From Herbidospora mongoliensis (GTDB lineage: Bacteria > Actinomycetota > Actinomycetes > Streptosporangiales > Streptosporangiaceae), in NCBI RefSeq assembly GCF_001570545.1, contig NZ_BBXD01000023.1, forward strand, positions 62,001 to 126,000: DNA of 64,000 bases, given 5' to 3'. A program made the position numbers and the translations under genes. Numbering within the stretch: the stretch's first letter is position 1; each line of letters begins with the position of its first letter. Under the pieces are notes generated by a model that saw nothing but the letters and a program-made list of their open reading frames with translations, was not told the origin of the DNA and made no database searches. Below, in pieces: positions 31,524-39,241 of this stretch.

Positions 31524-32308
31524 TCGACGCCTACTCCGCCGGCCGGGTGAGCGGGCTGGCGGCGGGTTCGGCGCGCGACCTGACCGCGTGCGCCGCCGCC
31601 CACCCCACGCTCTTCCCGGCCAATCCGTTCGACGCGACCCTGTTCAGCGCCGTCTCGCTGGCCAACGCGTTCGGCTCGCCCGACGCGACCGTGGCCGGAC
31701 TGCGGGTGGCCAACCGCCTGTCGCTGTGGATCTTCGCGGTCGACTGGCTGATCGACCACCGGGCCGAGAAGCTCTCCGAGATCGACGCGATCGTGGACGA
31801 ATGCCTCGACGGCACCGCCATGAGCCCGCTGACCGCCTTCCTCTGCGAGATCCGCGACGAGGTCGCCGACACCAGCGGCCTCTTCGAGAACGAGCTGACC
31901 AGGATGCTGCACGCCATGCGCCTGGAGTTCGTCTGGAAGACCGGCGACGAACTGCCGACGTTCGACGCCTACCTCGACAACGCCGCCAACTTCGGATCGA
32001 CGTTCGTCAACGTCGCCCACTGGATCAGGAACGGCGTCACCGGCGTGCCCGACCTCCTCCCGGCCAGTGACGAGGTGCAGAAGGTACTGCGCTTACTGAA
32101 CGACCTGGCCACCCACCACCGGGACGTGAGCTGGGGCGACCTCAACGCCCTGATGCTCGGCCCGACCCCGGACGAGGTCCGCGCCCACATCGAGGTCCTG
32201 GTCGGCAACGCCAAGAAGCTGAACGGCCCTCAGCGCGACTATCTGGCCCGCCAGATCGGCTACAGCTCCGGCTTCTACGGGGTCGCCGACTACTGGGGCA
32301 GCCGGTGA
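31520..32308 (+). CDS. Class I terpene synthase, short form (diterpene synthase candidate)
   Basis: A 262-residue all-helical protein with class I features. The NSE/DTE motif N194-D195-L-A-T198-H-H-R-D202 fits the NDxx(S/T)xxx(D/E) magnesium-binding pattern. The aspartate-rich motif is the relaxed form D75-WLI-D79 instead of DDxx(D/E). It is shorter than typical bacterial sesquiterpene synthases (about 320-350). It would ionise the cyclised diphosphate made by the downstream class II enzyme. GTG 31520 and its stop overlap both neighbours by 4 bp. Codon 192 (32093-32095) is TTA, rare in this genome and just before the NSE motif; TTA often signals bldA dependence. Confidence 0.75.
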   Translation: MIDAYSAGRVSGLAAGSARDLTACAAAHPTLFPANPFDATLFSAVSLANAFGSPDATVAGLRVANRLSLWIFAVDWLIDHRAEKLSEIDAIVDECLDGTAMSPLTAFLCEIRDEVADTSGLFENELTRMLHAMRLEFVWKTGDELPTFDAYLDNAANFGSTFVNVAHWIRNGVTGVPDLLPASDEVQKVLRLLNDLATHHRDVSWGDLNALMLGPTPDEVRAHIEVLVGNAKKLNGPQRDYLARQIGYSSGFYGVADYWGSR

Positions 32309-33801
32309 GCGCCGACGAGCTGCTCGACGATCTGATGGCAAGGCCGTGGGGAGACGTGTCGCCGTCGGTCTACGAGACCGGCCGTATGGTCACCCTGGCC
32401 CCCTGGCTGGGCGGCCACATCGAGCGTATTGAATATCTGTGCGCCGAGCAGCGCCCCGACGGCGTCTGGGGCCCGCCCGACGGCTATGACCTGGTGCCGA
32501 CCCTGTCCGCGACCGAGGCGCTGCTGTCCGCCGTCGACCGGGGGGATCCGGCCCCACGCCGTGGTGATCCGAAGGCCGCCGCACACCTCGGCACGGCCGC
32601 GCTGGCGCGGCGGCTGGTCCACGAGCCGTGGCGGCCGCTGCCCGACATGCCGGCGATCGAGCTGATCGTGCCGCACCTGATCGGCCTGATCAACGAACGT
32701 CTCGGCGGCGCGGGCCTGCCCCTCCCGCCCGGCATGAGCGCGGCCCCGCTCGGTCGAATTCGGGGCAGGTTGAAATCCGGTGGGCAAGTTCCAGAGAAAT
32801 TGCTCCATGCCTTGGAAATAGCTGGGGATTCCGCGACTTTTGCGCAAACAGTACTTACTTCTATTGGTACGGTCGGCGCCTCTCCCGCGGCGACGGCGGC
32901 CTACCTGGGAGACCGGGGGCTCCTGGAACCCGGCAACCCGGCCCGCCTGCACCTGGAGGCGGTGGCCCGGCGCTTCGGCGGACCCATGCCGGTGGGCCTG
33001 CCGATCACCGTCTTCGAGCGTGGCTGGGTGCTCAGCACGCTGGTCAGGGCGGGTGTGCCGGTCGAACCACCGGCTGAGATGCTGGCCGACCTGGTGGCCG
33101 CCATCGGCCCCGCCGGCACCCCGGCCGGGCCCGGTCTGCCGCCCGACTGCGACACCACTTCGGTCGCCCTCTACGCCCTGGGGCTGCTCGGGATTCCGTA
33201 CGACCCCGAGTGCCTGCTGGCCTACGAGCTGGACACCCACTTCTGCACCTGGCAGGGCGAAGAAGGCGCCTCCATCAGCACGAACGCCCACGTCCTGGAC
33301 GCCCTGGGCCGCTACCTGACCCTCGTTCCCGGTGCCGTCCACTACCGATCGCGGATGGACAAAGTCGCCACCTGGCTCACCGGGCAGCAGCTCCCCGACG
33401 GCTCCTGGACCGACCGCTGGCACGCCAGCCCGTTCTACGCCACCGCCTGCGCCGCCCTCGCCCTGCACGAGTACGGCGGGCCAGCCGCGCGACGCCAGGT
33501 TGACCGGGCGTTGAGCTGGACTCTCGTCAACCAGCGAGAAGATGGATCTTGGGGCAGGTGGGCCGGCACGCCGGAGGAGACCGCCTACGCGCTGCAGACG
33601 CTGCTGCTGGCCGACGGGAAGCGACATCGCAAGGCGGTGGCACGTGGGCACGCCTTTCTGACAGAAGACGATGACATCTCCAAATGGCCGCCGCTGTGGC
33701 ATGACAAGGATCTGTACCTGCCCGTTTCCATCGTCCGAGCGGCCATGATCGCGGCGCGTCATCTTACGCGACAGAATGTCGCGACCTACCTTCAGATATG
33801 A
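32305..33801 (+). CDS. Class II diterpene cyclase (DxDTT type, Rv3377c-like)
   Basis: A 498-residue alpha/alpha-barrel cyclase. The proton-donor motif is D281-C-D283-T-T, the DxDTT variant known from the mycobacterial halimadienyl diphosphate synthase Rv3377c (about 500 residues, motif near 295). The middle aspartate, the catalytic acid of DxDD enzymes, is kept. QW-like repeats are visible (QQLPDGSWTDRWHASPFYAT; QREDGSWGRWAGTPEETAYA). It should protonate geranylgeranyl diphosphate to a bicyclic diphosphate. GTG 32305 overlaps the class I synthase stop. A local A+T-rich patch (about 32755-32870) stands out but keeps the frame. No GGPP synthase gene is in the window. Confidence 0.88.
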   Translation: MSADELLDDLMARPWGDVSPSVYETGRMVTLAPWLGGHIERIEYLCAEQRPDGVWGPPDGYDLVPTLSATEALLSAVDRGDPAPRRGDPKAAAHLGTAALARRLVHEPWRPLPDMPAIELIVPHLIGLINERLGGAGLPLPPGMSAAPLGRIRGRLKSGGQVPEKLLHALEIAGDSATFAQTVLTSIGTVGASPAATAAYLGDRGLLEPGNPARLHLEAVARRFGGPMPVGLPITVFERGWVLSTLVRAGVPVEPPAEMLADLVAAIGPAGTPAGPGLPPDCDTTSVALYALGLLGIPYDPECLLAYELDTHFCTWQGEEGASISTNAHVLDALGRYLTLVPGAVHYRSRMDKVATWLTGQQLPDGSWTDRWHASPFYATACAALALHEYGGPAARRQVDRALSWTLVNQREDGSWGRWAGTPEETAYALQTLLLADGKRHRKAVARGHAFLTEDDDISKWPPLWHDKDLYLPVSIVRAAMIAARHLTRQNVATYLQI

Positions 33802-33831
33802 GTACATAAAAGAGACGTGTGAGTTGAGTGT

Positions 33832-33925
33832 GTTTCCCGGCATTGCTAAGGTTCCCCGGGGCGCGTGCGGCTTGCGCCCCGGAAATCCCCGCTAAGCGGT
33901 GAACAGTAAGTAATCGCCGGGAAAC
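33832..33925 (+). ncRNA. Candidate structured leader RNA (three-way junction) before the conservon
   Basis: Three stems can form together. Outer P1 pairs GTTTCCCGGC (33832-33841) with GCCGGGAAAC (33916-33925), 10 bp. P2 pairs CCGGGGCGC (33856-33864) with GCGCCCCGG (33874-33882), 9 bp. P3 is CCGC-TAA-GCGG (33889-33899). Joining strands are 14, 6 and 16 nt and include GCTAAGG. The ribosome binding site AAGGTGG (33931-33937) follows P1 by 5 nt. A closed three-way junction abutting a ribosome binding site suits a riboswitch or translation-control element. Alternatively P2 alone may terminate the terpene operon. I match it to no known class. Confidence 0.45.
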
Positions 33926-33942
33926 GTCCCAAGGTGGTTGAT

Positions 33943-36201
33943 ATGCGCTTCCGCAATTCCCGAGTGCGGACCAAGGTGGTGGCACTGCTACTGTCTCTCG
34001 CGGCCCTTTGGGGGTTCGCGGCCTGGGTCACCCTCCGGGAAGGCGTCAACCTCCTGTTCGTGAACACCTTCGACCAAGGTGTCGCGGCGCCCAGCGACCC
34101 ACTCGTGCTGGCTCTCCAGGACGAACGGCGCGCCTCGGTGGTGCAGCTGGCCGGTCGCCGGCCGTCGGCCGGCCTGGCCGGGTTACGGGGCACGACCGAC
34201 CAGACCAGGGCCCACTTCGAGAGCCTGGCCAGGGGCGATGACGTCGCGTTCGCCATGAGCCCCGACTCGGCCAAGCGCCTCGACGAGCTGTTCGGCCTGC
34301 TGGCCGGGCTGCCCGATGTGCGCAAGTCGGTCGACCAGGGCAAGATCGGCCGCGATGAGGCGGCCGCCGCCTACACCAAGGTGCTCGACGCCATCTTCCG
34401 CACCTATTTCTCGGTCGCGACCCTCGACGACGACCAAATCGCCAAGGACGCCCGCACCCTGATCAGTCTTCAGCGCGCACGCGAAGTCCTTTCGCAGGAA
34501 GACATGCTGCTCGCGGGTGCAATTGCGGCCGGCCGATTCACCGCCGGGGAACACGCTAAATTCGTTCAGATCGTCGGTGCCCAGCGTTTTCACACCGCTG
34601 AGCAGGTGGCCGAATTGCGGCCCGCCGACCGGCCCGCCTTCGAGAAGCTGCTCGGCGGTGACGCGTTCTCCCGGCTCCGCCAGACCGAGAACGTGGTGAT
34701 GGAACGCGGCCGGACCCTGGAGGTTCCGCCCGTCTCGGCCGACCAGTGGCGGCAGACCACCTCCGTCGCGCTCGGCCAGATGATGGACGAGGTCCTCGCC
34801 GGCGGCGACCGGGTGGTCGAGCGGGCCACGCCGGTCGCGATCGGGGTCATCATCCGGCTGGCGCTGGCAGGCGGTCTCGGCCTGATCGCGGTCATCGCGT
34901 CGATCATCCTGTCGATCACCACGGCCCGGCGGCTGGTCGCGCAGCTCGAGAAGCTCCGCGAGGCCGCGCTCGAACTGGCCAACGAACGGCTGCCCGGCGT
35001 GGTCGAGCGGCTCGCCCACGGCGAGAAGGTCGACGTCGCCAAGGAGGCGCCGCCCCTGGAGTTCGGCGGCGACGTCATCGGCCAGGTGGGCCAGGCGTTC
35101 AACGCCGTCCAGGAGACCGCGATCCGGACCGCCGTCGAGGAGGCCGAGCTCCGGCAGTCGATCCGCGACATCCTGCTCAGCCTGGCCCGGCGCACCCAGT
35201 CGCTGGTGCACCGCCAGCTCACCCTGCTCGACGTCATGGAACGCCGCGAGACCGACGCCGAGGAGCTCAAGGACCTGTTCCGGGTCGACCACCTCGCCAC
35301 CCGCATGCGCCGCAACGCCGAGAACCTCATCGTGCTCTCCGGCGCCACCCCGGCCCGCGCCTGGCGCAGGTCGGTCCCGATGGTCGACGTGGTGCGCGGC
35401 GCGCTCGCCGAGGTCGAAGACTACACACGCGTGTCGATCGTGCCGATGGGCCCGGTCGACCTGACCGGACGCGCCGTCGGCGACGTCATCCACCTGCTCG
35501 CCGAGGTGATCGAGAACGCCGTGTCGTTCTCGCCGCCGTACACGGTTGTGCAGGTCGGCGGCCAGCCGGTCGCCAGCGGCTACGCCATCGAGATCGAAGA
35601 CCGGGGTCTGGGCATGTCCCAGGAAGACCTCGACGAGGCCAACGCCCGCATCCTCAACCCGCCGGAGTTCAACCTGTCGAGCACCGCCAGGCTCGGCCTC
35701 TACGTGGTCAGCCGCCTGGCCGAACGCCACGGCATCAAGGTCCACCTGAAGAGCTCCCCCTATGGCGGCACGACCGCCGTCGTACTGCTGCCGCGCGATC
35801 TGGTCGTCGACGACCGGCCCGCCGACATCCCCCCGGCTGAGCGGTCGCCCGAGGTCGAGCCTCTCGAGAGGCTCGCCCCGGTCACCATGCTCGCCGCGCC
35901 GGTGGCGCAGCTCATGCCGCGCCGCCCAGAGCCCGTGCAGGACACCCCTGTCGCTCCGCGCGTCCCGGAGGCCACCGTGACCGAGTTCACCCCCTCAGGT
36001 CTGCCCTTCCGCGTCCCCCAGGCGAGCATCGCCCCGTCGCTCCGCGACGCGGCCGACGACCTCGCCGAACCGGAGGAGGACGACGACGATCGTTCGCCCG
36101 AGGAAATCATGCGCATCATGGGCTCGTTCCAGTCGGGCACCCGGCGTGGACGGTCCGATGCGGCCCGCAAACTCCAACAGAACGAAGGGGACGATCGGTG
36201 A
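33943..36201 (+). CDS. cvnA: Conservon sensor kinase-like protein (nitrate/nitrite-sensing domain, HAMP, HATPase)
   Basis: A 752-residue membrane protein: first helix (VVALLLSLAALWGFAAWVTL), a 260-residue extracellular helical NIT-type sensor domain, second helix (about 300-325, IRLALAGGLGLIAVIASIILS), HAMP, a helical stretch with LARRTQSLVHRQLTLLDVMERRE, then HATPase (HLLAEVIENAVSFSPP; IEDRGLGM; LGLYVVSRLAERHG) and a 110-residue disordered acidic tail (EPEEDDDDRSPEEIMRIM). ATG 33943 is preferred over GTG 33934 because AAGGTGG overlaps the GTG. It is the first gene of a cvnABCD conservon. Such kinases act with a roadblock protein and a small GTPase, like a bacterial G-protein system. Confidence 0.93.
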   Translation: MRFRNSRVRTKVVALLLSLAALWGFAAWVTLREGVNLLFVNTFDQGVAAPSDPLVLALQDERRASVVQLAGRRPSAGLAGLRGTTDQTRAHFESLARGDDVAFAMSPDSAKRLDELFGLLAGLPDVRKSVDQGKIGRDEAAAAYTKVLDAIFRTYFSVATLDDDQIAKDARTLISLQRAREVLSQEDMLLAGAIAAGRFTAGEHAKFVQIVGAQRFHTAEQVAELRPADRPAFEKLLGGDAFSRLRQTENVVMERGRTLEVPPVSADQWRQTTSVALGQMMDEVLAGGDRVVERATPVAIGVIIRLALAGGLGLIAVIASIILSITTARRLVAQLEKLREAALELANERLPGVVERLAHGEKVDVAKEAPPLEFGGDVIGQVGQAFNAVQETAIRTAVEEAELRQSIRDILLSLARRTQSLVHRQLTLLDVMERRETDAEELKDLFRVDHLATRMRRNAENLIVLSGATPARAWRRSVPMVDVVRGALAEVEDYTRVSIVPMGPVDLTGRAVGDVIHLLAEVIENAVSFSPPYTVVQVGGQPVASGYAIEIEDRGLGMSQEDLDEANARILNPPEFNLSSTARLGLYVVSRLAERHGIKVHLKSSPYGGTTAVVLLPRDLVVDDRPADIPPAERSPEVEPLERLAPVTMLAAPVAQLMPRRPEPVQDTPVAPRVPEATVTEFTPSGLPFRVPQASIAPSLRDAADDLAEPEEDDDDRSPEEIMRIMGSFQSGTRRGRSDAARKLQQNEGDDR

Positions 36202-36611
36202 CCGCGGCCGACCTCGCCTGGCTCCTCGACGACCTGGTCAGCAACGTCCGGGAGGTCCGGCACGGCATCGTGCTCTCCTCCGACGGCCTGCTGCTGGCGA
36301 ACTCACGGGACCTGGAGATAGCCAGTGCCGAGCACCTGTCCGCGGTCGCCGCGGGGGTGCAGTCGCTGGCGCGCGGCGTGAGCGAACGGTTCGAAGGTGG
36401 CGCCGTCCGGCAGACCATCATCGAGATGCGGTCGGCGTATCTCCTGGTGACCGTCGCCGGCAAGGGCGCCTGCCTCGCCGTGCTCTGCGAGGAGGACGCC
36501 GACGTGGGCCTGGTGGCCTATGAGATGGCGATGCTCGTGGTCCGCGTCGGGCAGTACCTGACCTCTCCCGCACGCACCGTGGCGGCTTCCTCGGTCAGGA
36601 GCGACCCGTGA
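36198..36611 (+). CDS. cvnB: Conservon roadblock/LC7-domain protein
   Basis: A 137-residue roadblock/LC7 protein: LAWLLDDLVSNVREVRHGIV, LSSDGLLLANS, AEHLSAVAAGVQSLARGVSE, and the central strands IIEMRSAYLLVTVAGKGACLAVL. Roadblock domains dimerise and regulate Ras-like or MglA-like GTPases; here the partner is cvnD. It starts with GTG overlapping cvnA by 4 bp and overlaps cvnC by 4 bp. Confidence 0.95.
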   Translation: MTAADLAWLLDDLVSNVREVRHGIVLSSDGLLLANSRDLEIASAEHLSAVAAGVQSLARGVSERFEGGAVRQTIIEMRSAYLLVTVAGKGACLAVLCEEDADVGLVAYEMAMLVVRVGQYLTSPARTVAASSVRSDP

Positions 36612-36967
36612 ACCCCGACGAGCAGTTGTTCGACGAGCAGGTCGTCCGTCCCTACGTCATCTCGCGCGGACGCACCGAGGCCCGCGCGAACCTCGACCTG
36701 ATCTCCCTGGCGGTCGCCATCAGGCAGCCGACCGGGCTGGAGGTCGGGCTCGACCCCGAGCACCTGGCGATCGTGAAGATGTGCCACCGCCCGCTGTCGG
36801 TGGCCGAGGTCGCCGCCGCGCTCGACCTGCCGGCCGGCACGGTCCGGGTGCTGCTCGGCGACCTGCTCGACGCGGGCTTCGTGGCGGTCCAGGACCCCCA
36901 ACCCGAGGTGGACGTACTCGACGAGCGAATGTATAGGGCGGTGCTCGATGGCCTCCGTGCCCTCTGA
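36608..36967 (+). CDS. cvnC: Conservon DUF742 protein
   Basis: A 119-residue DUF742 protein with a winged-helix-like core: VVRPYVISRGRTEAR, LDLISLAVAI, PEHLAIVKMCHRPLSVAEVA, LDLPAGTVRVLLGDLLDAGFV. The family always accompanies roadblock and GTPase genes in conservons and may bind DNA or act as a scaffold. GTG start, 4-bp overlap with cvnB; its 3' end overlaps cvnD by 20 bp, so translation is coupled. Confidence 0.93.
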   Translation: MNPDEQLFDEQVVRPYVISRGRTEARANLDLISLAVAIRQPTGLEVGLDPEHLAIVKMCHRPLSVAEVAAALDLPAGTVRVLLGDLLDAGFVAVQDPQPEVDVLDERMYRAVLDGLRAL

Positions 36968-37532
36968 GAAGGTTCGGATGCCCACACCGGTGAAGCTGCT
37001 CATCGCGGGCGGCTTCGGGGTGGGCAAGACGACGATGGTCGGCGCGGTCTCGGAGATCCGGCCGCTGCGCACCGAAGAGGTGCTGACCGACCGCAGCGTC
37101 GGCGTCGACGACCTGTCCGGCGTCGAGAAGAAGACCACCACCACGGTCGCGATGGACTTCGGCCGGATCAGCGTCGGCGACGACTACGTGCTCTACCTGT
37201 TCGGCACCCCCGGCCAGGAGCGGTTCTGGTTCGTCTGGGACGAACTGGCCAGGGGCGCCCTGGGCGCGGTCGTGCTGGCCGACACCCGGCGGCTGTCCGA
37301 CTGCTTCCCGTCGGTCGACTACTTCGAGCGGCGCGGCACCCCGTTCGTGGTCGCGGTGAACTGCTTCGAGGGCGCCCCGACGTATGACCTGGCCGAGGTG
37401 AAGCTGGCGCTCAGCCTGCCGCCGGACATCCCGGTCCTGCTGTGCGACGCGCGCCGCCGCGCCTCCGGCAAGGAGGTGCTGATCGCCCTCATGCAGCACG
37501 CCTACAGCAAACGGCCCGTGGCCAAGGTCTGA
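36948..37532 (+). CDS. cvnD: Conservon GTP/ATP-binding protein (CvnD), C-terminus overlapping a menD remnant
   Basis: A 194-residue small GTPase-like protein: P-loop GGFGVGKTT (about 20-28), switch I threonines (EKKTTTTVAMDFGR), G3 motif FGTPGQERFWF, and a weak G4 (VVAVNCFEG, without the usual Asp). This is the CvnD branch near MglA/Arf-type proteins. It is the last conservon gene. Its final codons (YSKRPVAKV) and TGA lie on the opposite strand of a duplicated menD 3' end (37502-37552), so the present C-terminus may have been acquired by recombination. CvnD is expected to cycle with CvnB and CvnA at the membrane. Confidence 0.93.
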   Translation: MASVPSEKVRMPTPVKLLIAGGFGVGKTTMVGAVSEIRPLRTEEVLTDRSVGVDDLSGVEKKTTTTVAMDFGRISVGDDYVLYLFGTPGQERFWFVWDELARGALGAVVLADTRRLSDCFPSVDYFERRGTPFVVAVNCFEGAPTYDLAEVKLALSLPPDIPVLLCDARRRASGKEVLIALMQHAYSKRPVAKV

Positions 37533-37552
37533 GACACCGCCTCCTGGATCCT
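37502..37552 (-). pseudogene. Remnant of a menD 3' end (17 codons), duplicated next to intact menD
   Basis: Read on the minus strand, this segment encodes RIQEAVSQTLATGRLL and TAG. That is identical in protein to the last 16 residues of the intact menD (37592-37642), which end in TGA. The copies are offset by exactly 90 bp. Within 37504-37554 versus 37594-37644, 46 of 51 bases match, and all five differences are synonymous third- or first-position changes in the menD frame (Leu, Thr, Gly, Arg, Leu codons). The pattern shows the copy diverged while still coding, so it is a scar of a different menD allele rather than a fresh slippage duplication. cvnD ends inside it. Confidence 0.8.
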
Positions 37553-37591
37553 TCCATCAGACAGGTGCGGCCTGCCCTTCGCGCTCACCGA

Positions 37592-39241
37592 TCACAGCAG
37601 CCGCCCGGTGGCCAGGGTCTGAGACACCGCCTCCTGGATCCTTCGCCGCACGGCGGCCTGCTCGTCGCGTTCGGTGACCACCTCGACCACCCACAGCCCG
37701 GTGCTGGGCTGTAGCTCGTTCACGGCGTTGACGCGCGCGTAGGGCACCTGCGCCATCGCGGCGACGTCGCGGGCGCTGACGCCGTGGGGAGTGCCGAAGA
37801 GGCGCTCGAACTCGGGGCGCCCGGCCGGTTCCAGGGTCGAGAAGATGCCGCCGCCGTCGTTGTTGACGACCAGGATCGTCAGGTCGGGCCTCGGCTCCAT
37901 CGGGCCCATGACCAGGCCGTTCTGGTCGTGGATCAGCGACAGGTCGCCGATGAGCGCATACGAGGGGCCGTCGTGGGCCAGGGCGGCGCCGATCGCCGAC
38001 GACACCAGGCCGTCGATGCCGGAGGCGCCCCGGTTGGCCACGATCCGCACCCCGTCGCGCGGCCGCATGGCCAGGTCGAGGTCGCGGATCGGCATGCTCG
38101 ACCCGGCGAACAGCAACGCGTTGTGCGGCAGCGCCGCCACCAGGTCGCGGGCCAGCCGGGGCTCGCTCACCGGGGTCGCGTCGAGCATCAGGTCGATGGC
38201 GTCGCGGGCGCGTTTCTCCGCCTCGTGCCAGGTGGCCGTCCAGTCGGTCGGCCCGCTCGGGAAAGCCGGGCGTACCGACGGGACGACGGCCGTCGCGGTG
38301 CGGGTCGGGTCGGGGTGGCGGGGTGACCTGGCCACCACGACGTGGCGTTCGGCCGACCGGATGTAGGCCAGCGCCGCGCGGGACAGGCCCACCCGGCCCG
38401 ACGTGACGACCAGGCCGGGCCGGAACACCCGGGCGAACGCCGGGTCGCCGAGCAGGCTGCGGTAGGTCGAGATCGCCGCCGGGCCGTGCCGGTGGCCGCT
38501 CGTCGGCTCGGCCAGGATCGGCCAGCCGGTGGCCTCGGCCAGGCCCTCCCAGTCGTCGTCTTCCGCTCCGTCGCCGAGCACGATGACACCGCGCTCCTCT
38601 GCCGGGAGCTCGACCGGCTCGCTTTTGAAGGCGGGCGGCGTGATCGACGTCCACGGTTGCCGGTCGGCGCGGCCCTCCAGCAGTTTGTCGGCGTCGCCCG
38701 ACGGGATCAGCGGGTCGCGGAAGGCCAGGTTGAGGTGCACCGGACCCCTGTCGGGGTGCAGCATCGCCGACCAGGCCCGGTCGATGGTCGTGCGCCAGTA
38801 GGGCATCTGGCCGGGTTCGGCCGCGCCCATCTCACAGAACCAGCGCACGTGGCCGCCGTAGAGCTTGATCTGGTCGATCGTCTGGTTGGCGCCGGTCGCC
38901 CGCAGCTCCGGCGGCCGGTCGGCCGTCAGCAGCAGCAACGGGACGCCCGACTCGGCGGCCTCGACCACGGCGGGCAGATAGTTGGCGGCGGCGGTGCCCG
39001 ACGTACACACGAGAGCGACCGGGCGGCCCGACCGCCGGGCCAGCCCCAGTGCCAGGAACGCGGCCGAACGCTCGTCGACCCGCACGTGCAGCCGCACGTG
39101 TTCGCTGTTGTGGAAGGCCAGCGCGAGGGCCGTCGACCGCGAGCCGGGGGAGACGACGACCTCGGCCAGCCCGCAGCGGGCCAGTTCGTCGACGACCACA
39201 CCGGCCAGCGCCGTGGAGCCGTTCCCGCTCAGAAGTGCCAT
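37592..39241 (-). CDS. menD: 2-succinyl-5-enolpyruvyl-6-hydroxy-3-cyclohexene-1-carboxylate synthase
   Basis: A 549-residue thiamine-diphosphate enzyme joining isochorismate and 2-oxoglutarate in menaquinone synthesis. The N-terminal part has VVVSPGSRSTALALAFH and VDERSAAFLALGLAR (catalytic Glu region), LVCTSGTAAANYLPAVVEA and TADRPPELRATGANQTIDQ, all typical of MenD. The C-terminal ThDP-binding region has ANRGASGIDGLVSSAIG and GDLSLIHDQNGL. ATG 39241 is preferred over TTG 39256. It overlaps menB by 13 bp and ends the menF-menB-menD operon. Its own 3' end is duplicated at 37502-37552. Confidence 0.96.
   Translation of the reverse strand: MALLSGNGSTALAGVVVDELARCGLAEVVVSPGSRSTALALAFHNSEHVRLHVRVDERSAAFLALGLARRSGRPVALVCTSGTAAANYLPAVVEAAESGVPLLLLTADRPPELRATGANQTIDQIKLYGGHVRWFCEMGAAEPGQMPYWRTTIDRAWSAMLHPDRGPVHLNLAFRDPLIPSGDADKLLEGRADRQPWTSITPPAFKSEPVELPAEERGVIVLGDGAEDDDWEGLAEATGWPILAEPTSGHRHGPAAISTYRSLLGDPAFARVFRPGLVVTSGRVGLSRAALAYIRSAERHVVVARSPRHPDPTRTATAVVPSVRPAFPSGPTDWTATWHEAEKRARDAIDLMLDATPVSEPRLARDLVAALPHNALLFAGSSMPIRDLDLAMRPRDGVRIVANRGASGIDGLVSSAIGAALAHDGPSYALIGDLSLIHDQNGLVMGPMEPRPDLTILVVNNDGGGIFSTLEPAGRPEFERLFGTPHGVSARDVAAMAQVPYARVNAVNELQPSTGLWVVEVVTERDEQAAVRRRIQEAVSQTLATGRLL

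Noticed and set aside
31520-32308. Assignment as an Rv3378c-like diphosphate-processing enzyme because the partner cyclase is Rv3377c-like
   Set aside because: The sequence shows an NSE motif and helical class I features, not the cis-prenyltransferase-type pattern expected of Rv3378c.
33832-33925. Assignment to the c-di-AMP (ydaO), cobalamin or c-di-GMP riboswitch
   Set aside because: I cannot find the conserved core sequences of those classes; only stems are supported.
37555-37593. A mobile element between the two menD 3' ends
   Set aside because: Only 39 bp lie between the copies and they hold no gene, inverted repeat or integrase; at most this is a scar.
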